A stretch of DNA of 64,000 bases, taken from assembly GCA_023614405.1 (NCBI GenBank), contig CM042693.1, positions 338,193,527 through 338,257,526 of the forward strand. The letters run 5' to 3'. The notes under the pieces are model-generated. The model did not search any database. It was not told the DNA's origin and saw only the letters and a list, made by a program, of their open reading frames with translations. The DNA comes from Avena insularis (lineage: Eukaryota; Streptophyta; Magnoliopsida; Poales; Poaceae). A program made the position numbers and the translations under genes. Of this stretch, positions 1 through 21,490 are shown in pieces (position 1 is the stretch's first letter; the number at the start of each line of letters is the position of its first letter).

Positions 1-2600
1 AATAACATTACTATATGTTTTATAGTTAACTTTGGTCTGAAGTAGTTCAGTTATAAAGCAACTCAAGTCAAACCATTTGAGCAAACCAATAACATCAACC
101 ACCACTAACTAACCACAAAGCTTGTTTAGACCTTAGAAGAGAAACCTTTTCTTTGAAGGTTATCCTTTTTGCCACTTCAGACAAGAACTCTTGTATAAGC
201 AATCTTGACTAGCATTTCATAGGTGTATATTTTATTGCTACATAAATATGTGTTGCTCACACACACTCATAAGCTCTAATAAAAGCACAAATGTGAAACT
301 TATCTAAAAGTACCACACATTCCAAAGTAACCATTTCCGGAATCCAAACCCTAGAACAAAGTTATTCCCGGGATTTGCGTTTAGAACGTGCATCACATCA
401 CCTATGCATAAAAGCATATTGCTTCTTTTATACATTAGTCCTTACTGGACCAATGATGCTGATTTCAGATTTTGGATCTTATACTGACTCGAAGACCGTG
501 AGTGCATAATCTTGCAATCACAAAAGGCAAGTTCACACTTGCTCATATCCTTTATTTATTTTCTGTAAAGTATTTTACAAATCCAGTGTTGTCCTCACCT
601 GCATTTGAAAAAGGTCAGAAAACACTATTTTCAATAATAATGTGAACTATTGGTTACTGATCCAGGGTGATCAGTTAATCTATTAAATCTGACAGTTGGA
701 ATAACACTGTTCAGAACTATATCACCTAGGACTTAACAACCAATGTCGCCAGTGATTCTTGCGCCGTATATTACGTGTTGACCATGAGATTTGGAATAGG
801 ATGGAGAAGTCAGTTGTATCTTCTTCCTCTCACATGAAGCCGGATGTGCAGGTTGTGGCTGTTATCACTCGTAGCGTGCATATTAATTGGTAATTCGTAG
901 AGGATATGCAGCATATGGGTGGGAACCCTCAACGTCCCACGATAGTTCTGGCATCTAACGATTTGTACAAACCATTGCCGTAATTCAGTACGTGGGTATG
1001 GTGTACACCAAGGAGGCATGCGAGGTCGCGAAGGGGGCAGTGATTGGCTTGGATCATCTTCTGGACCCCACATCATGGAATTGTGGACGGGAATAAGCTG
1101 CCCGGTTGTGCAATAAAGTTGATCTCTCATGGGTAAAGTAACACACCTCTGCAGAGTGTAAGAACTGTAACTTGTTACTCCCTGTTCCGGGAAGGAGCTG
1201 CGAACGCGGCGGGAAAGGAACTCCATGAAAGTTCTGGTAAACCCGTGAAGGCTGACGAACATAGTTTTTCAGAATAAAATCAACCTTTGAAGAAATGTTT
1301 ATGAAAACTTGCATCGCCTATGACCTACGGTCTATGGCTGTAGTTATAGTGCATCAAACGCTCCTTTTCTAGTGAATTTGCTGAGTATGCTCGTACTCAA
1401 AGTATCTTCTTAACCCTTGCTAGATTCTGAAGCCGGAATAGACAACAACCACATCAAGTTATGCTCCAAGATTTATCATGCAAAGCTAAAGCTCATCAAT
1501 GAAGACAAGGAAGTCAACATATAACTCAACTCAAGTGAAGACGAAGTTACAGATGAGATAGGAATATAATCTCTAGCCAAAGAACCTAATTCTGTAGTGC
1601 ATTGCACTAGCAGCTATGTCAATCCCTTAGTTAAAATACTAGTTCTAGTAGTATAATAGTTCATACGTTGTTATTCTTTGATTCTTCTCCGTAAGAAGTT
1701 ATTTCTCTCTCTTTAACCTAGAGTGTTCTCTGGATCTTGTGTAAAGAGTGAGTTGTAACCTTTAGCCATGTATTGGATCCGTTGTGTCTCTGTTGTGCCA
1801 TTCTGAGGGATGTAATACTAGTGAACGGTGTTTCATTGGTGTTATGTCAACGACTATAGTATACTACATCATGCAGTGGTATGCTGGGTCACCACAACAG
1901 TATAGCACATGTGTCGGTACTGGACGCACAGACGTGTGCCAAGAGGGGATGTTCCTAAATTTTGCTTGATCGATGAAGGCATCGATCTTCTAAGGATGGG
2001 TGTATGTGATATCTAGGCACATGGCTTAATAGGATTGATAGGATACTCATACAAACAAGTTGCAACTTCTTTTCTGAAAACTCATTTGAAAAGAATTCTG
2101 AGGTTAAGCGTGCTTGGCCTAGAGCAATTTGAGGATATGTGACCGACCAGGAAATGGGTACCGGATACGCACAAGTAAGAACAAAGTGCGCAGAAAAGAC
2201 TAGTGTTGGACTAGGGGTCAGTCTAATGATCCTAGAAAGCTGTCAGGAGTGACACACCCGGGTCCTGCTGTTGGACGGGCGTCACACGTCACTTATAAAG
2301 TAGTTGCAACAATCCTGAGCCGTCGGATTGAGGCAACATTTTGTCTGGGATAAATCCATGTTGACACGTGGAAATGGATAATGAAGGATCAACCATAATA
2401 AACAATAATTACCGCGGCAATTGTGGTGGAAAATCATGTGATGCCTCGATTTTTGCATGGCGTGGGATCGTATGGTCAAACTCACCGCTAACATGCAGCC
2501 CACGCATCGGGGTCCAACCATTTATACGTCTTATCGTGTCTTCTCTATCGCGACTTAAGCACACCATCATCATCAGCAATGATGTCATGTGCAACAAAGG
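1..2600. other. Non-coding, probably retroelement-derived sequence
   Basis: I find no gene here. Short open frames around 810-1314 overlap on one strand in two frames with no recognisable domain. The stretch 1300-1760 reads like the untranslated region of a grass LTR retrotransposon, but I can place no LTR boundary, primer-binding site or target duplication. The part from 2234 to 2600 has several short palindromic words and no long open frame. The transposon assignment is inference from style only. Confidence 0.3.
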
Positions 2601-2689
2601 AAAGCATAAGATTCGCCAAGATTAACTTGATTAAGATATTGATGTTTCCAAAAACAAGGCCCGAGTCAAAACTATTCCTCGGATGGGGA

Positions 2690-3120
2690 AGATCTTGAGC
2701 CTATGCTGTGGTGCAAGCACCCAAATATAGCCTCGGGGGCTACTCCAATCGAGAGCGCTGGTCGCACACCCGATAGTTTTTGATGAAGAAGGAAGTAGAA
2801 GGCGTGAGTTGAGTACCTAATCAGGTGACGAAGCGTTGAGCCTATGCTCTGATGCAAGATCTCGAACATACTCCCATCGAAAGCGCATATCAGCACGAAG
2901 TCTACAGAAAAATACAAGGACACGAATATCAGCACTGAGCCTACACTTGAATGCAGGCATTCGACTATATCCTTGGGGACTACTCCCATCAGGAGCATTG
3001 CCGCACACCCGATAGAAAAACAAAAATCCTCCTATGGAGTCGACGAACGAAAACCCATGAGTTTACCCAAGTGTATCCTCAAGTGGTTACTCCCATCGGG
3101 AGCGATAACAGCGCACCTAA
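2690..3120 (+). repeat. Imperfect tandem repeats with GGGGGCTACTCC core
   Basis: At least four diverged copies follow one another. Most carry a version of 'GAGCCTAYRCT...TGCA', a centre like 'CTCGGGGGCTACTCCCATC', and then 'GGAGCG...CACACCCGATAG'. Clear centres lie near 2735, 2870, 2980 and 3085. Spacing varies because several units have internal deletions. Such arrays occur upstream of the polypurine tract in some Triticeae Gypsy elements. Confidence 0.55.
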
Positions 3121-3216
3121 TGAAAATGTTAACAAATCGGCAACTCCAGCAATTTCATTAGCCAAACAAAGAAAGTCGGTAAAAGATTTGAGTTCTTAGA
3201 CCGCGCCCGTCGTGAT

Positions 3217-5474
3217 AACATGTCTGAATGTCATGTATACGACATGAATATAAGACCCCAGGATCTATCCTATGTGAAATAGCATGTGGGCCCCATTTAT
3301 GGACTAATGTGTGTATTAAGTTGCACTTGTAGGATTTGTCCATTGGCATCGCTTGGAGAATGTGTTGGCTTCAAGGTAGAAGAAATGAAGAAGTGTTGTG
3401 CAAGCTCAAAATGTGTCATCTCTAAAAGATCTCATGTTTGATGCTTGCCATCCTCAGTGGTCATGGAGCGATGAAGACAAATCAAGAAAGTCATTCCATC
3501 TTGAGAAGGACAAGATCGTCTACATCGAGCTCAAGTGGAATTGCTCAAGGCAAAGGTATAATCTTGATATGTTTTCCCTTTTACCGGTATCATGTTGTTA
3601 GTTGGGAGACCGGGTTTAGGATAGATAGGCGTACTATCAAGAGGGGATCTCGAGTGAGTAACTCGATCATATCGTTTGGAGAGAGCTCAAACTTTTGCAT
3701 ACTTAGCATCATTGTATTTGGTTGTTATTTATATCTTATCCTTGTGAGGCTCTAGAGATTGTGATAATATTCATGACAAGCTCTAGTTTATCAAAAATGG
3801 ATTTCCCTTGTGTATCTTATCACGTTTTTTATCTTGGAGGTTTTCCGGTTTCTCACCAAGAGAGGTATCTCACATTATAATACATCAAGTACTCTCACTT
3901 GGTGGTAACCAATATTTTCAGGTCAATCGGGTAGCTCTTGTCGTCCTCTTTCAAACAAAATTTGTTTCGGATCAATCGGAGCTTCCTAACTCAAGTAATG
4001 AATATTTAAAGTTTGCCTTTTGATTTAAAAAGAAAAGGGAATCTAACCTTGGGCCGGGCGGTAGTACTGCACCTTGCTATCGGCTGCTCCTGTGCGGCCT
4101 TCTTTCCCTACTTCCCCGCATGGTATCATTTTGAGGCCCGGTCCGGTTGTACCAGCCCAGCCCAGTACTACTGCCCGGCCAGGCCGGTACTACCGCTCGG
4201 CCCATCTTGCTTGCCAGCCCAGCCGCCGCTTGCCTCCTGCTTTTGCTCGCGCATGTGCCTCGCTTGCTTCGCCCATGCTGCGCCTCGACTCCCCCGCTCG
4301 CTCCCGTGCTAGGCCCCGCTCCCACGTGCCCTACCTCGCTCACTCACTGCGTGCGCTGCCCTCGATCCCGTTCGGCTCTCTCTCACTAGCTAGCAGCACT
4401 GCTGCCCTTTTTCCTGGAGCCGTTTGGTTGTGGGCGGTAGTACCGGCCCATGCCGAAAAAAGGCCCCAACAGGCAGTTTCTTGCCCCCGATCTATTTAAG
4501 CCTCCTCTCTCCTTTTTTATTTGTTACTTCTTCTTCCCCTTCTGCTCAACCTTTGCCCCACTGTTTCAATCCCTCTTGATCTTGATTTCTCTCCCTCCCT
4601 CCAATGATTCTTTCTCATATTTAAGAGGTAGAGAGAGGAGATCTAGATCTACATTTTGACCTAACCAATTCATCTCTTTATGAGTGATATTTGGGATCTA
4701 GATCTTGGAGGATTTTTTGTTCTCTTTGTGTTCTTCCTCTCTTGTTCCCCCAATAGCTTTAGTAGCTTTGTTGGAACTTGAGAGTGAAGGATTGGAGCAT
4801 CTTTGTGGTGTTCTTGCCATTTGCATTAGGTGCATCGATTTGATTTCTCTTCGGAGGATTTGGTTCGTGAATTCATTGGAGCTTGTACCTCTTGGGTTCT
4901 TGGAACCCTAGATGGTTGTGTGGAAGTGTTCCATCTCAGAGCTCGAACATTGGTTGTAAAGCTTTGGGATCGTGTTGGTAGACTCCAAGTGTTGGGAGAC
5001 TCCAAGTGTTGTGGAGGTCTACTCAACAAGTTTGTAAAGGTTCCGATCACCACCTTGAAGGCCACCGTATAGTTGATCGGGTGCTTGTCATGCGGCGGAT
5101 TCTCGGGGGAATAGGGTGAGGATTTTTGTGGCGTTGGGTGTATTAGTACCGCCCACCCCTCCAACGAGACGTACTTCCATGTAGGAAGGAACTCGGTAAA
5201 ATACCGTCGTCCCCGCGTGCCTCGGTTATCTCTATACCCGAGCTCTTTTCTTATGCACTTAACATTGATAGCCTTCGTTCTTGAAGTAATCCATCTTGCT
5301 ATTACTTTGTTGTTTGTCTTGCTTAGCATAAGTTGTTGGTGCATATAGGTGAACCTTAGTATATATAGGCTTTGTGCTTAACAAAAGAAAATGCTAGTTT
5401 TATTCCGCCTTTGTTAAGCCCATCTCGTAAAAGTTTTTAACCGCCTATTCACCCCCTCCCCTATAGGCGGCATC
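3217..5474 (+). mobile_element. LTR-like insertion (possible solo LTR)
   Basis: This 2.2-kb block has the layout of a large grass LTR: a GC-rich stretch (4030-4450), a TATA-like box CTATTTAAG near 4490 followed by a pyrimidine-rich leader, and an end near 5470 of the form CCCCTATAGGCGGCATC. The hexamer CGTGAT occurs at both proposed edges (3211-3216 and 5475-5480), a possible target duplication, but the ends are not TG...CA. The boundaries are therefore tentative. The open frames in it (for example 4074-4499) overlap on both strands and are compositional. Confidence 0.4.
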
Positions 5475-5865
5475 CGTGATATTTCACTATGGGCCTGGTC
5501 ATCGCACACGAATGCGCTATGCTAGAAAATTTCCATATCTACGATATGATAAAAAATCGGATGGGCGCTTTGGGTACCCAAAACACAAAACTGTAATTCA
5601 GCACTCAATAAGACCTCCACGGTCCGAAATGAATTACACTAGTATTTACCAGTCCGGGGACTTGAGCTTGAGAAGGTTCACCATGATTTAAGCCAAGAGA
5701 AGTTAACTGATTTTCGATCCATCGGATGCATCAGGCTCATTTTACCAAAATCCCCATGACCAAAATATTTGAACTCATAGTTCGTTTACTCGAAGAGATA
5801 TTCGGGTTCAATACTAAAAAAGACTCAACCCGAATGTACGATTCGAGTGCAACCTCGGGGGCTAC

Positions 5866-6318
5866 TGACATGGATATGACTTATTGAGTTCCCGTGATTG
5901 GTATACCTGGTACTTACCTAAGATACGGCCCATAAGGCTCACAAGAAATCAAGAGTCCTTGAGACATCCGAAGCCTAGGAACCAGACATGGTGGTCAAGA
6001 CAGAAGCTTAAACGGACATAGTCATAGAGTTGTATTTCTAACTTCTAACCGATCCATACTTGGCTCTGAGACCTAGCCTCTTATATAAAGGCTGGGAAAG
6101 AGCCGACGAAAAGGAGAGAGTAGCTTTTTTGATTCACCACAATCCGTCATGATTTAGATTGCATCTAGTGACTCGACAACTTTGTAATCATCCATTGATA
6201 ATAAGAAGACGGGCATCGACTTTCTTTGTTTTTCTGATAAGCCGATGAAATCATCAACGCCTCATCCCCAAAACCTTAAGTCCATAACAATGAATATTGC
6301 CGAGGTTACCACTCGTCA
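5866..6318 (+). repeat. LTR of the truncated retroelement, TGACATGG...ACTCGTCA
   Basis: The unit starts TGACATGG directly after a purine-rich tract and ends ACTCGTCA. It has a TATA box CTTATATAAAGG near 6080 and a 3' part ending like 'AAGTCCATAACAATG...CTCGTCA'. The same start and end words bound the solo LTR at 53501-54002, so the two belong to one group of LTRs. The next five bases (GTCGC) have no upstream partner that I can find, which fits a truncated element. Confidence 0.55.
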
Positions 6319-6539
6319 GTCGCTGATACTCTTCTTGGAGGTGCTTCTTGGTATGCAACGCTTCAGAATGCTAGGAGCGGGGTGGAATTTCTTTGGAGGG
6401 CGTAGTGACGGTGAGTCATCTCTTCTTTTGTCAATCCTCTGTTTTCTCTTCATTTTATTTCTTGTTTATTTTGGGATGGATTTGTGTTTTTGTCCCCAAC
6501 AGTGGTATCTCTGTATTAGTTGGTTGTTATATTAATATA

Positions 6540-8090
6540 GCGGGGTGCAAGCCTATTTCAAGGAGGAAATGAGTAAGAGAACTAAGGTAAACTCACCGGG
6601 AGGCGGGAGCTTACGCTTCTTCAAATCAAGGCAATGATGAAGCAGATGAGGATCAACCCAGTGGTAGTACGACAGAAAAAAAACAGAAAAAGGAAGAAAG
6701 GAAGAACAAAGAGAAGGCACCGTCACAAATCTCAACTCGCAACAAGCTCAATAAAATAAAACTGTGAAGCAATTCATCGATCTTGCATTGAGGAAGTCGG
6801 AAGCTATTGAAAAAATGGCAGTAGCCACACAAACACATGATGTAGCTATCTCTGAGAAGATCAAGTTTGACATAATGACTCTCTCCTCTCCCCCCTCTCT
6901 CTCTCCTGCTTAGGCCTTCCATAAAACTCCCGTGCGTGCCGGCCAGATCCAAAGCTGACCTTGCCGACATTGCCGATCAAGCGAGGCAGAGGAGAGGTGT
7001 CGGCGTGAGTAGTGTACATAGTAGGGTGTGGCTTTGGCTGTTTGTTCGCGGCTGGCTTCTTGTCGTGAGGCTCTCCCCGGATCTTCTAGGCCAGATCCGG
7101 TGGCTATTGTGATGCTTCTCCGCCGCCGTCCTTCTTGGGGTGGTGGGCTGGGCCGTGGCCAGCTTCGTATCCAATAAGGTCATGTCCATCCCGAGCTTCT
7201 GTGGGTGGCTATTGCTCTCTTCCTTGACCGGCGGTGGTGGCGAGGGAGGAAGGGTCTGCAACATTGGGTCACCTCCAGCTCGGATTCCGGTACGCTTTCT
7301 TCCTCTGACGTTTGTGTGTGTCGCCGGTAGGCCGTCCAATCTCCTCGCTAGAGAGCCCCTAAGGTGGGGGTCTGCTGGGACGAGGGCATTGGGCAGGAAG
7401 CAGTCAAATAAGCACCCGGTTCTTCACCCGTTCTTGATCTGCAGTGGCATCGCATCTCTCCTTCTGGCCGGCCATGGTGGCGGGGGGGGGGGAAGAGTTG
7501 TTGCTGTGTGCTGGCAGATCAAGGCGTGAGTGTGGTCGTCGTTGCTCTGGCGGCTTTCAGTTGCTCTGCTTCTTCTCGGGCGGCCTTGGTGGCGAGGAGA
7601 GAATGCAGGCGACTCGGAGAAGCTTCGTGCTCGACGACGTTTTGGGGAGTTCTTGGAGCCTTACCTCCCCCATAGTGGTGCCCAAGCGAAGGTGCTATGC
7701 CGCCGTCGCTACTTTTGGACAAAAGACTGTCCCGTCATGCTCGGCACTGTAGTTTGCCGCAACAGTTACTTCCTCCATCAGAGGATCTTCTTCAGTCTCG
7801 TCCCGCCTTCCCAAGCCGACGCTCGTCCAAGTGGTTTTGTCCCCGACCGAACCGACGGTGCCTACACTCGAAGACTGCTCCTCGTCGGCATGGTGCAAGG
7901 ATCGGATTGCGTTTTTGCGATCCCTTTTAGGGTTTTCACTGCTAAAAGGAAGGACCTTGTTGTAATTTGCTTTTCCTTTCAGGTCCATTTTGTAAATGTG
8001 AACCCACCGCGTTGAAATGAAAGCTCCAGGGCCTTCAGGCCTTTTCCGTGCAAAAAAAAGTTTGACATAATGAAATCCATTATCTAACAG
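6540..8090 (+). pseudogene. Split fragment resembling the C-terminal region of NAM-associated/Myb-type proteins
   Basis: From about 6627 one frame reads an acidic/serine stretch and then a lysine-rich stretch (GNDEADEDQPSGSTTEKKQ). After an apparent frameshift near 6765 a second frame continues with LALRKSEAIEKMAVATQTHD up to 6862. A retroposon (6879-8057) interrupts it; reading across the removed insertion ends at a stop near 8088. Lysine-rich tails of this kind occur in the plant proteins with a NAM-associated C-terminal domain, many of them linked to PIF/Harbinger transposons. The family call is inference from style. The frameshift plus insertion make it non-functional. No start or upstream domain is seen. 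Confidence 0.35.
6879..8057 (+). mobile_element. Non-LTR retroposon or retrocopy with 16-bp target duplication and A tail
   Basis: The 16-mer AAGTTTGACATAATGA lies immediately before (6863-6878) and at the end of (8058-8073) this 1.18-kb block. The block ends in an A run (8052 onward) after GGCCTTTTCCGTGC. Long target duplication plus A tail is the mark of L1-type target-primed insertion, so this is a 5'-truncated LINE, a non-autonomous derivative, or a processed transcript. It is GC-rich, starts with a CT-rich tract, and has overlapping open frames on both strands (7140-7529, 7530-8015, 7695-7988) with no domain I recognise. No endonuclease or reverse transcriptase motif is visible. Confidence 0.7.
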
Positions 8091-9822
8091 CGTTTTTTTT
8101 TTTTTGAGAATTTATCTAACGGCGGTTGACGGTTGACACAAGATACTCCAGCCCAAATAGCACGGCATGAGAAGTGAGAACTTATTATCCGTCGAGCTAT
8201 TCGGTTCAGATGATTAGCCTAGACACACGACTTGGTTTTCTCTGTAGTTTGCAGCTTTCCTAATGCTCTCCAATAGTGACCACCAACTTGCCAAATTCCA
8301 TGGCCCGGGCAGAATGCACTCGTGCCGAGATGTCATCATATACAGCTAGCTAGCTAGGTGGAATAATCGGGTACTTGATCGATCTCCGATCCTGCTATTC
8401 TTGGTTGATTTATGCCAAGATATGAACGGATTGATTGACAACGCTGGCTATGACTATTTTGTGAAAGAGACGCAAGTGGTCCAACCGGCCGCCTAATCTC
8501 ACAGATTCTACACGATTAGCGCTACCATATTATAGTATAGAGCTTGCTTTGACTAGGACTAGCCTGTCTCTTCCGTTGCGCAGTACGTACTGTACAAGGA
8601 GAGTGCATGTCGCTGATCAGGTCTTCGATGGCAACCTACCGTGTCTATAGTAAGGTACTACTTATATGGATGATTTGCCGACTGCAAAGAAGAAAGAAAA
8701 ATATGTGCCACACGCTCCGTATCTTGCAACTTTCTCGTAAGCAGACGGACGAACATCACCAATACGGAAGAACAAAAAAAAACTCACTTTTATCTGAACC
8801 CTCTCTCGGCTCCTCAAGCTTTCTTCGGTTTGGTTTCTGCGTCCTCCGTTTTACGACAAGAACTGCTCTAGCCGTGAATGCCATTGCTCATAGTACTAGC
8901 AGGCAATATATACTCACTACAGCCCTGCAAAAGATATACGGAGTGAAGTACTAGTATTTTTTTTTTCTCTCGCGAGTTGCTAGTAGATGTTGACGTGCTC
9001 ACGGCGGGCGGTCTTCCAACCGCTAGCCTTGAGCTTGTGGACCCGGTGTTGACGAGGATGGTCAAAAGTTGACTTTGACCTGCGTGGGCAGCCAGGCTGG
9101 AGGAGAGGAGGTACTCCAGTATTAAACGGGCGACGGAGACAGCAGGAATGGCGACCCGCCGTGTGTGTCTGTCAACCGTGACAAATGTGGTGCGAGAAAA
9201 ACTAACACCAGGAATCTGATCCAGGAAAGGGACCCGAGCAGCAGATGGGTAATATACACCTTGTCCGTATATGTGGTAAAAAGTGTGGCAAATATGCAAA
9301 AATCCCTTTGCCAACTCTACCCAAATGCGTTCAGCGGGTACCACAGACCGCCACTGATTGATTTCCTCAACAGTCCGAGAAACACATTAGGAAAGATCCC
9401 AACAGTTACAGCTTATTACAAGAGCAGCTAGAAACCAGAGACGAGCCGACACTGCACCGAAATAGACCAGGCAAGGGAACAAAACCTCACCTCGCCCAAC
9501 AACAACAACGACGCAGCATCCCATACGGCAAAACGGCCCCAACGCGCGCGGTTGCTCTCTCCCCGGCCTTCTATTTTCCGCCAAGTTTTTACAGCTCACG
9601 GCTGACTCAGGTCCACACCAAACAGCACCTCGAGTCGCAACAAGGCAAGCACGGTACAGTACAGAAGACCACCCAAAGTCCCAAAGTAGATTTTTCTCAG
9701 GGGAACGAAGAAGTGCTCTGTTCCTGCCTAGAAAGCCAAGTCACTCACTCCTCTCCAGTCTCCCCCAGTCTCCACTGCCATTGTGCTTCGCTCTTGGAAG
9801 AGCTTGGGGGGAGAGGAGAGGG
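8074..9822. other. Intergenic region and promoter side of the receptor kinase gene
   Basis: No gene is supported. A stretch around 9550-9820 likely holds the promoter and 5' leader of the receptor kinase gene; no convincing TATA box stands out. Small open frames here lack recognisable domains. Confidence 0.4.
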
Positions 9823-18799
<8,977 letters not shown>

Positions 18800-19200
18800 A
18801 TGTTAGATGTATTTCAGGCCTGTACACCTGTAAGAACCACTAGGGCTAGGCCAGTATGTCTATGCTGGCAGTACAATGTAGACACTAACATACGAACACC
18901 TAATCCTGCTAAGGATGTGAGTACTCTGTGCTTCAGAACTGCTGAACTGATAAGACTATTAAGATATTGACATGGCACAAGACTATCTCTAAACTCTGAT
19001 GGTCTGACCTTTCTTTTGCTCCAAAAGGCTAAACTACAAATAAATATCTACTATTTCGTTTGATAGCACAAACTAACTCCACATCACTATATAACGATGA
19101 ATTTATATTAGTTTATAAGTACTTAAGAACCCAGCTCATCCCAAACATCATGCCAGATCAATAAGCAGTCAAGCATCACAACAGTGATATTGTTACTTTA
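18800..19200. other. Intergenic space between two convergent genes
   Basis: These 401 bp must hold the 3' ends of both flanking transcripts, which run toward each other. No open frame or repeat is seen. If either transcript has a long 3' UTR the two would overlap in antisense. Confidence 0.5.
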
Positions 19201-21177
19201 TTATAAAGATACCTGTGTTAACAGATATTCAGGCAAAACAACTTTTAAGATTGGAGCATCTGAGGAGATCTCAAGTGTATCCCCATGCTGGATCGAATGT
19301 GTTACATGCGAACCATCAATATACACAGCACCCTCTTGATTGTACCAAACAACAAGCATGTGTTGCTCTTGCTTAACTAACCCATGCAGCAGTGATTTGT
19401 CGGCATCCGTTGGTGAAATGGGCTCCCTTATCATGTATTGAAGCTCACGACTTGATATTGGCATTATGAATCCTCCCGCTGATAGCATGGCAGCAGTTGA
19501 TCCAGTAGCTGTTGAGACCCTGAGACCGCTTGATCTAGAATTAATTAAATGTGAGGTTTCCCTGCTGCTTCTTTTTCTGAAATGATAATACCAGTCAGAA
19601 CTGATCGAAGAAAAACACCAAATTTAACAGAAAGGGCTCAAAAACAGTACCTTAATGAGAAGCGTGATACACTTGCTGGACAGGGGTGTGACACCAATAT
19701 ATCATTCAGAGCATAAGTTGGTAGCTGGGTTCCATTTAGTTTCACGGATATTCTTGACAGCTCTGAATGATGTTTGCTGCCAGCAAGAGTTGCATCAAGT
19801 ATCTGAGGAAATGTCATGTTCAAGAGAAACGGAAGTAAGAGACATTCAAGAAATTCATTAAACGTTTTACGCTATGAAGCAAAGCAGACTAGTGTGAAAT
19901 TCTGTAGAAAACAAATAGAATTCCTCAAGCAAGAAGACTTAAATACAACAACAGACCTGCTCAAAGTTCCTCGCAGTAGCTGCACACAGATATCCTGTGC
20001 TTCTTCTTGCATCAAATTCGTCAGTTAATTCATCAACCTGCATGAAGTTATGAAAGAAACATTAAGCATGCCTATCAAGCAAATGCAGAACCATTAGTTT
20101 GCTGAGAAAGATGCAAAGAAGAACATATGTACATGATAGTCATTGCTAATGAGATTGGTTCCAATAGATGAGTTTTTCAATTGTCCAAAAAAACTGACCT
20201 CATCAGAACAAGTAGGATCAGAGTTAACACCTAAAATGGGAATCGAGCTATCCAAGAAATGGCTAGCCCGTAAAAGTGTGCCATCACCACCAACAGTAAT
20301 CACAAGATCAACATCACGTATTGGATTTGACAAATGATTTCGCTGCACTGAGATCCAGTCAAGGGGCTTGCGCTCTAACACACTCTTACATAGATTGATT
20401 GTGTCCTTGTGAACCCTGCATCTGTCATCCAGATAACTTAAGATCTGCAACAAAACATTAGATGAGAAACATTGAAACCCTCAATCCATGTCAGTAAAAA
20501 TGGTTATGCAGAGAGAAAGCAGGCGGTGAAACTCAGCTAGCTATGCAACTTTCCCGGCAGTATTCAGAAATTTAGGCTAAAATCCAACTGGAAGTTCCCT
20601 TCATGGCCCAGCAAGGATACCTGGTTCCCACCAGTACAAGGAATACTGCTCCTAGAGCACTAGTCACTGGCCAGAGCTCATACTCCACACAGGCATTTCA
20701 ACAAGCAGCTGGTGTGCCCGTGCTATGCACATGAAAGGATCAAACGATACGCGGTGTAACCACGATGAAGATGGAAAAGCATACGGGCGGACGCCTTGTG
20801 ACGCTAAAGGCGCGCGCACACAACAGAGGATCAGTGCAAGTACGGACATTGAAACCGAGAAGCGTGCATCCTCCTACTATCGACTATCGACGAGGTGAAC
20901 TCCACCCAGCCAGCATTTCAATCCAACGGGCCGTCGAGCAAGGTGACTCGGGAGTCCCCCAGGACCCCGCCCATCCCGTTCACAACCGCAAACACTACCA
21001 GCGAAACTAATGTTTCTCGAAACGGAGAGGGTGAGCGAGAGAGGTGCGAACCTTGGGGTTGGCGGCGCGCGGCGGCGGAGCCGGCGGAGGGAAGGTGGGG
21101 AAGGAAGCGCCGGCGAGCGGGCGTGGTGGGTAGACGTCGAAGGGCTTGAGGAAGAGGAGCACGCGGCGGCGCGCCAT
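19201..21177 (-). CDS. NADK3: NADH/NAD kinase, NADK3-type (5 exons)
   Basis: Phosphorylates NADH (and NAD) with ATP to give NADPH/NADP; the Arabidopsis NADK3 member prefers NADH and is peroxisomal. Exons on the - strand: 21177-21052, 20444-20199, 20037-19957, 19802-19651, 19576-19201, all GT-AG and in frame, giving 326 residues against 317 in Arabidopsis. The start ATG opens MARRRVLLFLKPFDVYP, matching the family's N-terminus. The ATP-NAD kinase signature VGGDGTLL puts GGDG at residues 94-97, the NAD-binding ALNDIL and the STATGSTAAMLSAGG loop follow, and the C-terminal IYIDG-like segment is GAVYIDG. Stop TAA is at 19203-19201 after LLTQVSL; the preceding CAG/GTATCT could be a splice donor, so the last few residues are uncertain. 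It converges on the receptor kinase gene. No peroxisomal signal is evident at this C-terminus. Confidence 0.88.
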
Positions 21178-21490
21178 TGGAGCTGTGGAGACTGGAGAGG
21201 ACACCGCAACCCCGGCGGTGGCTCGGCTCGCTTTGGAAACGTTTTCCGTCCGGATTAGCAGCACTACGTGTAACGGTGACACCAACAGTACGCCTTCAAA
21301 ACCAGATCACGACTCATGATACGCGTCCAGCACCCCGTCACGGTTTAATTAGTTGGGTCCCACGCCAAGGGATCCACAGACCACAGATGATTCCTCCGTC
21401 CAATTGAAAAGTAAAATACACCGCGGTGTTCAACTTGAACGTAAAATCTATACGCTCATCCACCTTCTAATACGGATCAGGTTTCATCTA

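Larger units (their letters stand above)
2640..6318 (+). mobile_element. Truncated Gypsy-type retroelement remnant (3' half)
   Basis: The sequence contains an array of imperfect repeats (2690-3120), a purine-rich tract at 5853-5865 (CCTCGGGGGCTAC) and then an LTR-like unit beginning TGACATGG at 5866. This order (3' internal region, polypurine tract, LTR) is that of the 3' end of an LTR retrotransposon on the + strand. The 5' LTR and coding region are not visible, so the element is truncated or decayed. An LTR-like block at about 3217-5474 appears inserted in it. The left boundary is a guess. Confidence 0.4.

Noticed and set aside
810..1314. Two overlapping - strand open frames of 150 and 86 codons
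   Set aside because: Different frames of the same sequence, no recognised motif, TE-like surroundings.
4013..4499. Overlapping proline/serine-rich open frames on both strands
   Set aside because: They lie in a GC-rich LTR-like block, overlap in three frames, and have no domain; composition explains them.
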